From: Ectocarpus siliculosus
Taxonomy: Eukaryota > Sar > Phaeophyceae > Ectocarpales > Ectocarpaceae
Reading direction: 5' to 3'
NCBI GenBank assembly: GCA_000310025.1
Contig: FN648905.1
Location: forward strand, 422,016-486,015
Length of the DNA stretch: 64,000 nt
The notes beneath the pieces are model-generated. The model did no database searches, was not told the DNA's origin, and worked only from the letters and a program-made list of their open reading frames with translations. Within the stretch, counting starts at the first letter, position 1. Every line of letters begins with the position of its first letter. A program made the position numbers and the translations under genes. Below are positions 44,618 through 55,501 of the stretch, piece after piece.

Positions 44618-45830
44618 GCCATTTCTTACGGTTCTTTTTTTGGGCTGTCTGTTTCTTTTTTCCTTCTCAAAACAGACAAATGGCCAAAGAACCCCTTGTA
44701 ACGGTGTCTTTTAAAAGACAACCCGTTTTGGACAGCCCATCCTGTCTTTTTCTGGGGCAGTTTTGGATAAGTCGGGGCTGTCTTTTTCTGTGATCTTTTT
44801 TTGGCCACAACCGCATGACTCCTACCTACAAACTTGAATCTCTCCACGGTTGATCCCCTCAAACCCTAACGGTGGTCACACGAGCTGTACCATGTGGCTG
44901 GTACAGCGTCGGTAGCACCGGCGGTAGCCGTTGTTTTTTCATTCGGCTGGACCAGGTGGACGACCCGATGTGTGCGGCAAATAAGCGGAAAACAAGCCGA
45001 GAGAGCCTGGACGCAGCAGCGGTGGGTCATTTATCGTGTACTGTCAACTTTGCGAACCCAACTTCTGGGCGTCCTATAGCCTCCTGGTCTGTATCAGCCA
45101 TCACACAAGACGAACCATACGCACAGCTCGTGGCGCACACCTTTGTCATCGCTGTTGGTTGAGTGGGTGGCGAGCAAGTACCGGTAAACCAAAGTTGCGA
45201 CACGGGCAAGGGAACAAAAAAAGTTGCTTGAAGATGCGGCGGGTCATTTTTCCCGCTTGTCCGCTACTCTCGCGCTCACAATCTCTGAGCGCCCTATAGC
45301 CTCCTGGTCTGTATCAGCCACCACACAAGACGGACCATACACACAGCTCGTGGCGCATACCTTTGTCATCGCTGTCGCTTTAGTGAGTGGCGAGGGAGTA
45401 CCGGTAAACCAAAGTTGCGACACGGGCAAAAGAGCAAAAAAAACTGGTTGCTGGAGTGGGGGGCATTTATTCAGCGTGCTGTTGACTCTCGCCACCTCAG
45501 TTTCCGTGCCTCCTATCGCCCCGTGGTCTCTATCTGCCGCCACACAAGACGGACCATACCCACAGCTCGCGAGGGATAGCTTTACAGTTGCTGCTGCTTC
45601 ACTCTGTGCGGAGATGTCACCGAAAAACCAAAGCGGTATGACAACGGCCGTTGCAGGGCCTCTTTTTTTCTGTCGATGACTTGGAAGAGAAAAAAGATCG
45701 ACCAACACCATGAGAATGGGGGGTCATCATTTTTGTAGATCCCTTGTTGGGTCGTCCCTTCGGGGGGGAAAAAGAACAAAAAAAAACGACACCATAAGGA
45801 GTGGCCGTAGGTTGTTTGTTATGAGTCGTT
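44618..45830 (-). repeat. Repeat R3, copy 2 (inverted relative to copy 1)
   Basis: The reverse complement follows copy 1 (17485-18597) through the AAGGGACGACCCAA, GGTCGATC, GCTGTGTGTATGGTCC and CATGCGGTTGTGGCC blocks. Internal units near 45040-45200, 45280-45440 and 45460-45610 repeat GGACCATACACACAGCTCG-like and AACCAAAGTTGCGACACGGG-like blocks. A 151-codon frame (45224-45679) lies across the tandem units and is a by-product of the repeat. Confidence 0.75.
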
Positions 45831-47696
45831 TTTGGTCCGTCAAAAAAGTTACAATTTCTGATTCCAGACAAAGAATTGTTTCTTATGGGATCGGAAATAC
45901 ATATGTCCGGCTGCATGTTTTTGATTTTCACGTTTTCAAGCGGGCATCCGTTCCGAAATAGCATCTGTCCATCCAGAGAGTGGTCACGGGTTTGGATGTG
46001 AGTATGGCTATGGCATGACAAGGACGAAAAATGATGTGCTTTCCATCTAGGGTACGCACAATATCAGTTGGGATCCGCTTTCGTTTCGTCTATTTACCAA
46101 CAATCTACCAATGCGTAACCAGCAGTACTGTGAATTCCTTGTGCAAGCTTGGGTAGGTTCGGCATGTCAACTTTCATACCACTTTCATGAACTTACATTG
46201 CCCCAACCGTACAAACGATTACCGCGCAACAATCGCGTTTTCCGTACTTTGAGTTACCGCGGATTACAGTACCGCAACAACAATAAAATCCCAACTACCG
46301 CACAGAAAGACCACGTGAATTAACTGTAAGCCAGCAGTAACATGCCCATGTGCCTCTCTAGGCAATGACGATAGCATCTACGGCCACAGACCGGTTGGCT
46401 TCAAGTAATGAGGTCACGAGAGCTTGCCTGCAATGAAGTGGAGATATGCTGTCTGGTTTTCTACCTTATTTTTAATGCGACCGGTTTGGTTGACGGACGT
46501 GATGCATGGTGAATGTGTCGCGCACTTTGTGCGCTCACCACATGCTTAAGGAACAATTCGAAACCAACAGAAACAGAGCACTACGTACCATGGTGTGGTT
46601 AACTTGTACAAATACAAGGTGGTCTGGCGGCTTTCGTCGCCCCGCTCAATAGATCGATTCCAAGATACGTGATTAGTGGTACTCAACATTCGTTGCAGTA
46701 AAAATTAGTTGAAAATTATACTAAAAATGGATCGCTGCAGAGAGAGGGAGGGCGAACGGACATTCGATTCGTGTCATACAGCAGTATCCGACAAAACACC
46801 AAAATGAAATAGGTGAACGGAGAGTGGCAGTGCTGGCGGCTTTCGCCGCCCCGCTCAATAGACCTCGACCTCACCGCCACAAGTGCGCCCGCCGTCTACT
46901 CGCGTGGTTCATCGTGTATTAACTAAGTAGCACGGCACACAAGAGTTCAAATGTATTTACACGGGGTGGGGAGTTGAAATATGATTGCTCGGCCACATAT
47001 TATGGACTGGTGTGCAAAAAGCACTTGAGCCACGCAAATAAGATCCCGCAGAGACGGAAATGCGGCTCTGTGACACCGCTTTTTATGGGAGCAGGAAGCT
47101 GCAAAAAAAGCTGCAACTGTTGGTCGGGAACTTTTGTCAATGGAACTTTTGGTGCACGCTCGTTGTGGGACGAAGAAAGTTGCAAGAAAAGTTGCGAAAA
47201 TTCAACATTCCCAACATTCTGCCTCCATAAAAAGCGGTGTGAGCGGCCGAGAGCGCCGAAATGGAGCCCTCTCAGCGCCCGAGAGAAATTTCTCCTGAAC
47301 GCTCGTGGAATTCTTTACATGGAAGAGAGATACAACTGCGGTGACCAGTAACCGTAAAAAATTGGCACATTTCTGTGCAACACCGCGGTGGCTGGGTTAC
47401 CGAACAAAACAATGAACGTGGCGACCAATTACCAGACGTTACCGAGGTGGCTAGCTACAGTACCGCCTTCAACTGCTGTAAATGGAGTATACCGTAGTGG
47501 CCAGTTGCCGCCCACTAATTACTGTATTACGCGGGAAATGATCGCGACATGAAAAATCATCAACGAGGACAGCCCTGGCAATTAGGGAACACTCGAACTA
47601 CTCGTATCTGGTACTCTGGAGTGAAAGTATATTACAAGCGGGAGCTCCTGTACGCCAAAGAAACCCCGTGTGTTCGTTGTTTTCGCCCTTTTGATT
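45831..47696. other. Unassigned, with small duplications
   Basis: The block GGCGGCTTTCG(T/C)CGCCCCGCTCAATAGA occurs at about 46626 and 46837. A plus-strand frame to 47351 is Cys-rich (GSCKKSCNCW and ESCKKSCEN), but its twin motifs come from an AGCTGCAAAAAAAGCTGCAA-type duplication and its first codon is TTG, so I do not call a gene. Confidence 0.4.
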
Positions 47697-47955
47697 ATGG
47701 CGACAGTCCCCCCATTTTTCGTGGTGAGACGTGAACTACTATACACCTTTCAGTTATGTAGAATACTACACTTTCAGTGTATTTTTCTTAGAACTATAAT
47801 CATCCAGGGTCACACAGGAGGCGGTAAACACCGGGTCCTTTTTCTTTTTAGTTTCGTGCCCCACCTTCCTCCTGCGGTGCGTGCTGAATGTTATTTTTAT
47901 CATGAGAAGGGTCCAGCCGTCCCTTTCCCTCGTCAACGGTGCTAACGTCGTGTAT
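47697..47955 (-). mobile_element. SINE-T, 3' part only
   Basis: The plus-strand sequence runs from TTATGGCGACAGTCCCCCCA through CTTTCAGTGTA and GTGCCCCACCTTCCTCCTGC to CGTCAACGGTGCTAACGTCG. It lacks the tRNA-like head, so it is 5'-truncated. Confidence 0.75.
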
Positions 47956-49224
47956 GTACAGGAAAAGTAACAAGGATTCCTGTGTTGGTATGTAGCCGAC
48001 AACAAACGGCGGTTCTCTATACATGGGGGAGCAACACCTTCAGCGATGCAGAACCGCTCGGGTTCATGTAACGCAGTAACGGCTGCGCTACCTTGCCTGA
48101 AGAGTTTTCTCCGCATGTGCTGCTGATGACACACATTTTCTTGCATGATTCGTGGCGGCAACCAACCGCACAGCCCTTGTCACAAGGCCTCTCACTTTTC
48201 GGGACGCTACTCCAAGTGCTTGAAAAAGGCATGTGATTCCCGAGTACACTGGTGCCAACGTTCCCCCCCTCTGCCTGTGCGAAATACCTGCACCAAACAC
48301 CACTCCAAACGAACTGGTTCACGAAACAGCAGCTTGGCAGCGGTTGGCAGAGGGAGACACACAACCTCATCTACTTTATACTTCTACACATGCATACCAG
48401 TACATTCATTCATCTGCATACGGAATATATCATACCCCTCTTGATAAATGCCACACATGCCACGCTCTGCTGTGCCCAGCAGTAACCGAAACATCAGGTA
48501 CCTCGCCCTGTCGCGGAACACCCTAGTCTACCTACTGCTATTGCGCGGGTTAACCCGCGTTATATTGTGTACAAGTCGACATGTTCTTCCCTTCCGGCTC
48601 TCGGTAACGACTGCTGTAAGCGCGTGTCTACTAAGCGCATGTCTACCTATCTCTGCATCTCTCTTTATCCCCGCCTTTCTCCCCGTGCCCCTCTCTCCCT
48701 CCTCTCCCTGTCACGAACTTGACTGCTGTCGATCGATAGTTGTCCGATGTCCCTCTGTTCTCTCTCCCATGCTTTCTGCACCCACCTCTCCTTTGTTGCT
48801 TGGAATCTCAGCCCCCCAAGCCCGATTCCTTTTCGTACCAGAGGTGTGCGTGTCAGGCCGACAAATTCTTGCAGTTCCAATGCACCCTAACACCAGTACA
48901 CGCAATATGGGGTGCAGGTGGCCTGAAAGTCGGGACTGTAAACGCCAGAGGGCGTGCGGGGAGGAGCGAGGTACACACAGCACTTGGCAGCAAAATTCAG
49001 CAGGGGGGGGGGTGATCAAAATACGTCCCCCCCACACTCTTTTGTTGCGCCGCACCCAGAATAAGCCCGGCACACTTGCTGGTGGTAAAATGCACCAACG
49101 ACGACCCAATTGAGAGTGTCGCCCACGTACTGGAGCGACAACCAGGGCAGCAGCGCGCTAGCTTACATATAGCAGCCCCAACTCACCAAGAAACAATCCG
49201 GGCGGCATGAACAACAGCAAAAGC
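47956..49224. other. Unassigned stretch
   Basis: This is C/T-rich DNA with a 221-codon plus frame (48448-49113) of low-complexity character and a 117-codon minus frame. Neither shows a motif or splice logic. A G-run lies at about 49003-49012. Confidence 0.4.
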
Positions 49225-49355
49225 AGCTAGTTGTTGTCTTCACATTAAAAAAAAACGTTCCGATCTGTCTACCCCCGTTACCGTTCCGTGCCGACTGGGT
49301 ACAGAGAGATCGGAACGGCTTTTAATGTGAAGACAACAACAACAACAACAAGCAA
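49225..49355. mobile_element. Two LINE-A tail ends in inverted orientation
   Basis: The left arm reads GTTGTTGTCTTCACATTAAA then GTTCCGATCTGTCTACCC. The right arm is its reverse complement, GGGTACAGAGAGATCGGAAC then TTTTAATGTGAAGACAACAA. A spacer of about 24 bp separates the arms. Both arms are the last 55 bp or so of LINE-A with its CAA-type end facing outward. Confidence 0.75.
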
Positions 49356-50167
49356 AGGTATGGAAAAAATGTAGCGTTCAGAAGGAATTGGTCCGTCCGG
49401 AACAATTTTTCCAATTGCGTTTTTGGCCACAGCTATCTTTCTAAATATATATGTCGAATTAGAGGGAAATTCAGCTTACACCAAACTAGTAATCCCCACA
49501 TCAAGGCAAACAACAAAGGTTTCAACCAAACGGAAATCGCCCTACTCTAATTTCAAGATTAATTTTGGGATCGAAAAAGTTGACGACTGGAGAAAAATGT
49601 AGGTTTCGCACAAAATGTGGAATATCGCGTAGATTCATTTTTTGGAAAAATCTGAAAAAATTTCACGTGGGGAATTTCGAGAGGAAGGAATTGTTTGCCG
49701 CACTCTATTCTAAAATCGGCGTGTGTGTATGCTGGTTATAACAGGAGAAGTGAAGCGAAGTACCTTTCCAGATTCAGGTAGTGGGGCATATCTCGCGTAG
49801 TTTCATTTTCGGAAAAACCTGAAGAAAAATCCGCACTCTATTCCAAACTCGGTAGGCTGGTTATCGCAGGAGAAGTTGAAAGCGAGATTTTTCAGTTTTT
49901 TTTTGGATACAACCGCGAAGAATATAACATAAAACAATGACGACTAGCTAATGACCACCCATGCATTCGTGCGCCTCGAGACGGGGCGTTTGCCGGTGCT
50001 TTTGAAGTTCTGAACAAACCCCCCTACCCCGAGAAAAGTACACCTAAGTGCGGGCTGAAAAAGTGGATTGAAAGCCCCAACCGGACCATATGTCGAATTA
50101 TTAGAGGGAATTTAAGCCATGGAAGGAAAGCGTTGTTTGTGGGCGCGGATCGGAATTCGTAAAATAT
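49356..50167. other. AT-richer region with a direct repeat pair
   Basis: Blocks ATATCGCGTAGATTCATTTTT / ATATCTCGCGTAGTTTCATTTTC and GCACTCTATTC(T/C)AAA(A)TCGG occur in the same order near 49621-49710 and 49790-49850. ATATGTCGAATTA plus GAGGGAA recurs at 49451 and 50090. No gene was recognised. Confidence 0.5.
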
Positions 50168-50213
50168 AGCTGGGGGGGGTGGAATGAGTTCTACTATGTA
50201 GTCCCCCCCCCGG
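50168..50213. other. G8/C9 inverted run
   Basis: Eight G at 50172-50179 face nine C at 50203-50211 across a 23-base spacer. The transcript could pair, or the runs could be slippage products. Confidence 0.5.
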
Positions 50214-50339
50214 AGGATCCACGGATCAGGCCTACCTGCAGTTCATGCTCGATACGCACCGGTCGACAGCGGGGAGCCAGTGGTACAAAGAAGATATTAT
50301 TAGAGACGAGATGGAAGAAGTGAGTATAGGACTGATCGA

Positions 50340-51060
50340 CTTTGATCGACTTTGATCGACTTTTCTTGTCGTCATCAGCCCCCGGCGAAAATTCTGTGGC
50401 AGTACTCAACGCTGCCGGGCATCGGCGGCGGCAGGAGCCATCCCCTGGCAGCGGCCGCGCCAGAACAGGTGGCGACAAGAGCGGGGCTAGCCGCTGATGT
50501 CAGCGGAGATGGCGAGATGCAGGCGTCCCATACGGCGGCGCGGCCGTGGGTGCAGCCGCCCAGACACCTCGCGGTGGTAATGCCGCGACCCAACAGCAGA
50601 TTGCCGAGCAACAAGAAGAGAAGAGGACACATCGATAGCCGGGCAAGAGCCAACATTCAAGGCCTACAATAGCAGCGGCAGCAGCGGCAGTGGTCGCAGC
50701 AGAAGCCGCAACCCCGACAGCAACTCCAGACCCAGCAGCCTCTGGAGCGGCAGCGGCAGCATGAGGCGCTTGTTCGGCAGCCAAGCGTGGCCCGGCCCAC
50801 TTCAGTAGGATCGCAGGCGGCGGTGGGGGGGGGGGCGGAGGGCGGGGCGCTGGCGAGAGACGTTATTTTTTTACAGTCCCGTCATTGCCTCAGGGCAAGA
50901 GCCGACAGCAGGGGGGGGGGAGCCGCAACACGGTGTACCTTGTCCGCAGACGCACGGAGGTTTGTAGGATCTCGCGCTGCCCCACGCCTGGGTCAGTTTC
51001 GCCGGCGCTGTTTCCACGGTGAGAAAACAATTAACCACCAGCGGTTGCTGTAGCCGCAGC
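50340..51060 (+). pseudogene. GC-rich, glutamine-rich coding-like island
   Basis: From 50352 a frame runs 106 codons to a TAG at about 50670. The same frame then continues open to 51053 with a Gln-rich stretch (QKPQPRQQLQTQQPLERQRQ, about 50690-50760) and RPTSVGSQAAVGGG. In-frame CAG/CGG repeats explain the Q richness. It could be a Q-rich exon, or CAG-rich satellite DNA. No splice site is proposed and the family is not recognised. Confidence 0.3.
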
Positions 51061-51249
51061 TGGTCTAACCGTACCTTGCATGATGAGTTGCCGGAGAACG
51101 CTGCGTGCAACTAACGAGTCAGGAGAGGTCGGAGTGTCAGACATGTTACGACAGCATTCACATCTTTCACGGCCCGAACAGATTCGCAACCGCCCCGCGT
51201 TAGCAACCGTCGCAGCAGACTCGTAGTGTCATACAGATTAATTAAGCAG
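51061..51249. other. Spacer before the satellite
   Basis: No feature was recognised. Confidence 0.4.
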
Positions 51250-52655
51250 ACCGCCGCAGCAGAACGGCAGTAGGGAGGTTCCAACTTAACACATGCACGC
51301 TCATGATTTATCCGAAGCCCAGGGACACACCGACGTTGTCAGTGCATGCAAGACTCAAACAGACGTTCAGTGCATGCAGGGCGAGAGATGGCCGCAGCCG
51401 AACGGCAGGAGAGCAGTTCCAACCCAACACATGCACGCTCCTGGTTGGTCGGGGGCCCAGAAATACACAGACGTTCAGTGCATGCAGGGCCAGAGATCGC
51501 CGCAGCATAAGGCCAGTAGGGTAGTCGCAACGCAACCCAGGCAAGCCTTTAGTTCGTTGAACGCCCAGATACAAAACGCCGAGGCCGAACGGCAGTAGGG
51601 CAGTTCTAACTCAACACATGCACGCTCCTGGTTGGTCGGAAGCCCGGGTACACACCGACGTTCAGTGCATGCAGGGCGAAAAATCGTCGCCGCAGCAGAT
51701 CCTTAGGGCAGTTCCTACGCAACCCCGGGGGGCATGTAGTTCGCTGAAAGCCCAGACACAAACATACGTTTCAGTGCATGCAGGGCGAGACACCGCCGCA
51801 GCAGAACGATAAGACGGCAGTTCCAACCCGACACATGCACGCACCTGGTTGGTTGGGGACCGAGGAATACACAGACGTTCAGTGCATGCAGGGCGAAAAA
51901 TCGTCACAGCCGAATGTCCGTAGGGCAGTTCCAGCGTAACCCCGGGAGGCATGTAGTTCGCCGAAAGCCCAGACGCCAACAGACGTTTCAGGGCACGCAC
52001 GGCGAGAGACCGCCGCAGCAGAACGATAGGAGCTCAGTTCCAACCCAACACATGCACGCTCCTGGTTGGTCGGGGGCCCTGGAATACACAGACGTTCAGG
52101 GCATGCAGGGCGAAAAATCGTCTCAGCCGAATGTCCATAGGGCCGTTCCAACGCAACTCAGGCAGGCATCTACTTCGTTAAAGGCCTAAATACAAACAGA
52201 CGTTCAGCGCATGCAGGGCGAGAGATCGCCGCAGCAGAACGACGGTAGGGCAGTTCCAACTCAACACATGCACGCTGCTGGTCGGTCGAAAATTCCCAGC
52301 GATATACAGACGTTCAGGGCATGCAAGGTGAGAGATCGCCGCAGCCGAATGTTCAGGGCAGTTCCAACGCAAGTCAGGTAGGCATCTAGTTCGTTGAAAA
52401 CTCAGACACAAACAGGCGTTCAGCGCATGCAGGGCGAGCGATGGCGGCAGCAGAACGGCGGTAGGGTAGCTCCAACTCAACACATGCACGCTCCTGGTCG
52501 GTCGGAGATGCCCAGGGATATACAGACGTTCAGGGCATGCAGGGTGAGAGATCGCCGCAGCCGAATGGCAGTACGGCAGTTCCAACGCAACTCAGGCAGG
52601 CATGGAGTTCGTTGAAAACCCAGACACAAACAGGCGTTCAGCGCATGCAGGGCGA
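51250..52655 (+). repeat. Satellite of 108-bp units, two alternating types
   Basis: The start block GACGTTCAG(T/C/G)GCATGCAGG recurs near 51361, 51470, 51656, 51763, 51871, 51981, 52090, 52198, 52308, 52412, 52525 and 52632. Type A units end with CAACACATGCACGCTCCTGG; type B units end with CAACTCAGGCAGGCATCTAG. A and B mostly alternate, giving a dimer of about 216 bp. Each unit is 36 codons long and one frame is open through a consensus unit (DVQ-MQGERSPQ, then AVPTQ), but indels break the frame in this array. It ends at the (TTG)n tail of LINE-A. Confidence 0.85.
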
Positions 52656-55300
52656 GAGATTGTTGTTGTTGTTGTTGTTGTTGTTGTCTTCACATTAAAA
52701 ACCGTTCCGATCTCTCTCTACCCAGTACCTTCGTATGTCCATACTGATCCAACACTCGACGCGGTCGATTCCAGTGGTCACAGGGTAACTTACCCTAAAA
52801 AGGTACACTCCAATAAACTGGCCCCGAGGGGTCCGCAAGTCAATAGAAATCAACGACAGATATTCTGGAGTCCTCCACTCCCTCTGCGCGCTACGCGAGG
52901 TATCAACTGAGACTAGGAGTCACTATCACGGGCCGGAGAGAAAGAGGTACACCCCCTTGGTTCAATCTTGGTACTTCACAACACAAGCAGAGACAAGGCC
53001 ATCTGGCACAGAAAAAGAGAGAAAAAATAAAAAAACGAGAAAAACGAGAAAAAATAAAATAAAAGGAAACAGTAAGAAAAAAAAAAAATTAAATGAAAAT
53101 AAAATGAAAAAGAGCGAGGACAAAAAGGGACCAGGCCGAAAATAACAAGGAATAAGAAGCAGAAAAAGGCACACGGTGGAGAAACCACTAACGAACAAGC
53201 AAACACGCAAACATGGCCACCAACCAGCGATACGTTGTAATGGTACGTCATCACTACTGGGGGGTTGGTGCAATGGTGCAGCGTTGAGGGGGGGGAATTG
53301 GCTAAAAGAAATTCAATCCGGCACGTATCGTGCCACTCGGTCCGTCTCTTCTCGTTTGCTTTCTTCCCTCGCCGTCTCGTCCGTCTCCTGCCCCCCTCCC
53401 GCCCCATTGGTTGTTGGCTTGTGGTTTCGTTTGAGCGCTCGTTGTCGGCTGGCCTCTTCTTCCTTCTCGTGCCAGGAGATCATGAACCTCTCAGCTCCCT
53501 GCAGCACCGCCGCATGCCAGGGTACTCCCCTCTCCACCTTCGCGGCTTCCGTCCACTTTAACTTCGGTGCCGTGTCTTTCGGTACCGGGATTCCGAGACA
53601 ACATGGATCGGTTTTCGTAGATCTGTGGTCGGCCCCGAAGGCCTTCAGGTCGTCGAGCACACACTTCGGCCAGTTCTGTTCCTGTCCCCCCCTACGTGAC
53701 TTCTCCCCCCCCGCCAGTTCGCCGAGCATCAGTCGTTTCGGGAGTCGCCCGTCCGGCTGCCTTGCCAGTGCTCCCGCGAACAGTAGGCGTCGTTGTCGGA
53801 TCGTGGCTTCAACGCTCTGGCATTCGACCCTCTTCAGCGTTTGGGCGGAAGAGAGCTGCCGGTAGGTGTCTTTCTTGCGCTTGTACCCGATAACTCGAAG
53901 GAGCAGTCGGTGGTGTGTCGACCGCAGCATCTGATAGTGGCCGTTGAGTGGTGACCATGTCATGCAGCCGTACAGCAGTGCCTCCATCGCCTCCGCCTGG
54001 AAGAGGCGGATCTTGAGTCGGAATGGCGCTTTCGGTCTGTCGAAGAGCTCCTGGCCATATCGCCTGAGGCACGCCCACGCTCCTCTGCTCCTGTAGTTGA
54101 TCTCCCGGGTGAGGTCACCATGTTCGTTGACGAGGCCACCGAGGTACCGGAACTCGGTCGTCTGGGCGTATTTCTGTCCCGCGGCTTCGATGGTCAGCGG
54201 TGGAGGCGGGGGGGGCTGTGATGTTGTAGTCGACTTGTCCTTCGCGCGCATCAGGAGCGTCTCCGTCTTCTTCTCCGACACCGTTAGCCCGAACTCTCCG
54301 AACACCTCAACGATGATGGTCATCATTTTCGCCAGTCCTTCTGCAGACCTCGATACGACGCCGGCATCATCGGCATACAGCATCCCCCATACTGCCCCCC
54401 GTACTCGGTCAAGGGGTGTCTCCTCCCCCCCCCCCGCTTCCGTCTTCCCCTCCTCCAAGCACACCAGGTTCCGCAGAACAACATTATCCTCGCTGAATCG
54501 GATAACGACGACCTCGAGGACCTCGGCGAAGAAGATGTTGAACAGCAGTGGGGATAGCACACATCCTTGTCGCACGCCCTGTGTGACAAAGAACCAGTCC
54601 GATAGTTCTCCGTCGTCCATGCGCACCCGGGCCCCGCATGCCATCGTGGAATTGGCGGATGACTTTGATTAGCTTCGCGGGAATCCCGGCCCTGGCCAGC
54701 ACCTTCCATAGCATCTCTCGGTTCACCGAATCATACGCCTTCTTCAAGTCGACGAAGCACATGTAGAGCGGTATTTTCTTTCTCCCCCCCAGCTCCTGGA
54801 GGCGGCGCACGACGAACAGCATGTCGACGGTGGATTGCCAGGGTCGAAATCCGCACTGTTCCTCCGGGAGGATGTTGTTGGCTTCGCAGAAGGCGCTTAG
54901 ATGGTAGGTGATGATCTTGATGGGGACCTTGCCTACGTGAGATAGTAGCGAAATCCCCCTGTAGTTGTTACAGTTGGACCGGTCACCCTTCTTGTACAGC
55001 ACCTTGATGGTTGCATCCTTCCACTCTCGCGGGATATCTCCTCCGTTCCACACCTTGACGAGGATGGTATGGAGGTGTCCCAGGACAAAGGGTTCGTCGT
55101 CATCGATCTTGAGAAGCTCGGCAGGGAGGGAGTCATGGCCGGGTGCAGTTCTTGAGGCCTTTCTCTGCCCGTGCCACCTCCTCGAGTTCTGGCACCTCTC
55201 CCAACCGTTGAGTGTCCGTGTCGCTGGCCGCTGCGTCACTCGTTCGATGATGTCTGGGTTCAGGAACGTTCCGAACTTGCAGCAACACAATTGCCTAACG
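52652..55300 (-). mobile_element. LINE-A: non-LTR retrotransposon with (CAA)n tail
   Basis: The minus-strand reverse transcriptase has APGHDSLPAELLK, NNYRGISLLS, EEQCGFRPWQST, FVDLKKAYD (about 54735-54765), GVRQGCVLSPLLFN (54560-54600) and the catalytic YADD (54362-54383). A long C-terminal part reads RYLGGLVNEHGDL and ATIRQRRLLFAGALARQPDG and ends at the stop at 53313. One added base near 54640 splits the frame, and another shift lies near 55150. The 3' untranslated part (53310-52652) ends GATCGGAACGG, TTTTTAATGTGAAGACAACA and a CAA repeat; RTE-type elements end in such short tandem repeats. The 5' end lacks an endonuclease and its limit is unsure. Confidence 0.88.
53313..55240 (-). pseudogene. 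LINE-A reverse transcriptase reading frame, frameshifted
   Basis: This is the coding remnant inside LINE-A. The palm and thumb domains (54644-53313, 443 codons) are intact and open. The finger part (54660 and above) sits in another frame because of one inserted base in the GCATGCGGGGCCC stretch; upstream at about 55150 the frame changes again. The product would copy the element's RNA at a nicked chromosomal site. The catalytic YADD is retained and few other stops are seen, so the copy is fairly young. Confidence 0.8.
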
Positions 55301-55501
55301 CAGCTCAGCGCAAGGGGACCCCCCCACCCCACCCCACCCCCCACCCACCCCGGGTGCCCTCTGGCAAACAGAGTAGCGCCCAGAACGAACCTCAGTGCTC
55401 TTTCCATACACCATTCTCGCTATCCTTAGTACCCACAGCGTGGCCGTTTCCACCGACTATTCTACATGTTTCTATTCACAACCCTTCCTCTTTACGACGT
55501 A

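Noticed and set aside
45224..45679. 151-codon plus frame and its 155-codon antisense partner
   Set aside because: Both lie in the internal tandem units of R3, and the frame is not kept in R3 copy 1.
46974..47351. Small Cys-rich secreted protein
   Set aside because: The first codon is TTG, there is no signal peptide, and the repeated CKKSC motif comes from a local duplication of an A-rich sequence.
48448..49113. 221-codon plus frame
   Set aside because: It is composed of C/T-rich low-complexity DNA; no motif, splice logic or codon bias.
51250..52655. CRISPR-like array
   Set aside because: Repeats and spacers cannot be separated: whole 108-bp units are similar, the units alternate in two types and the setting is eukaryotic.
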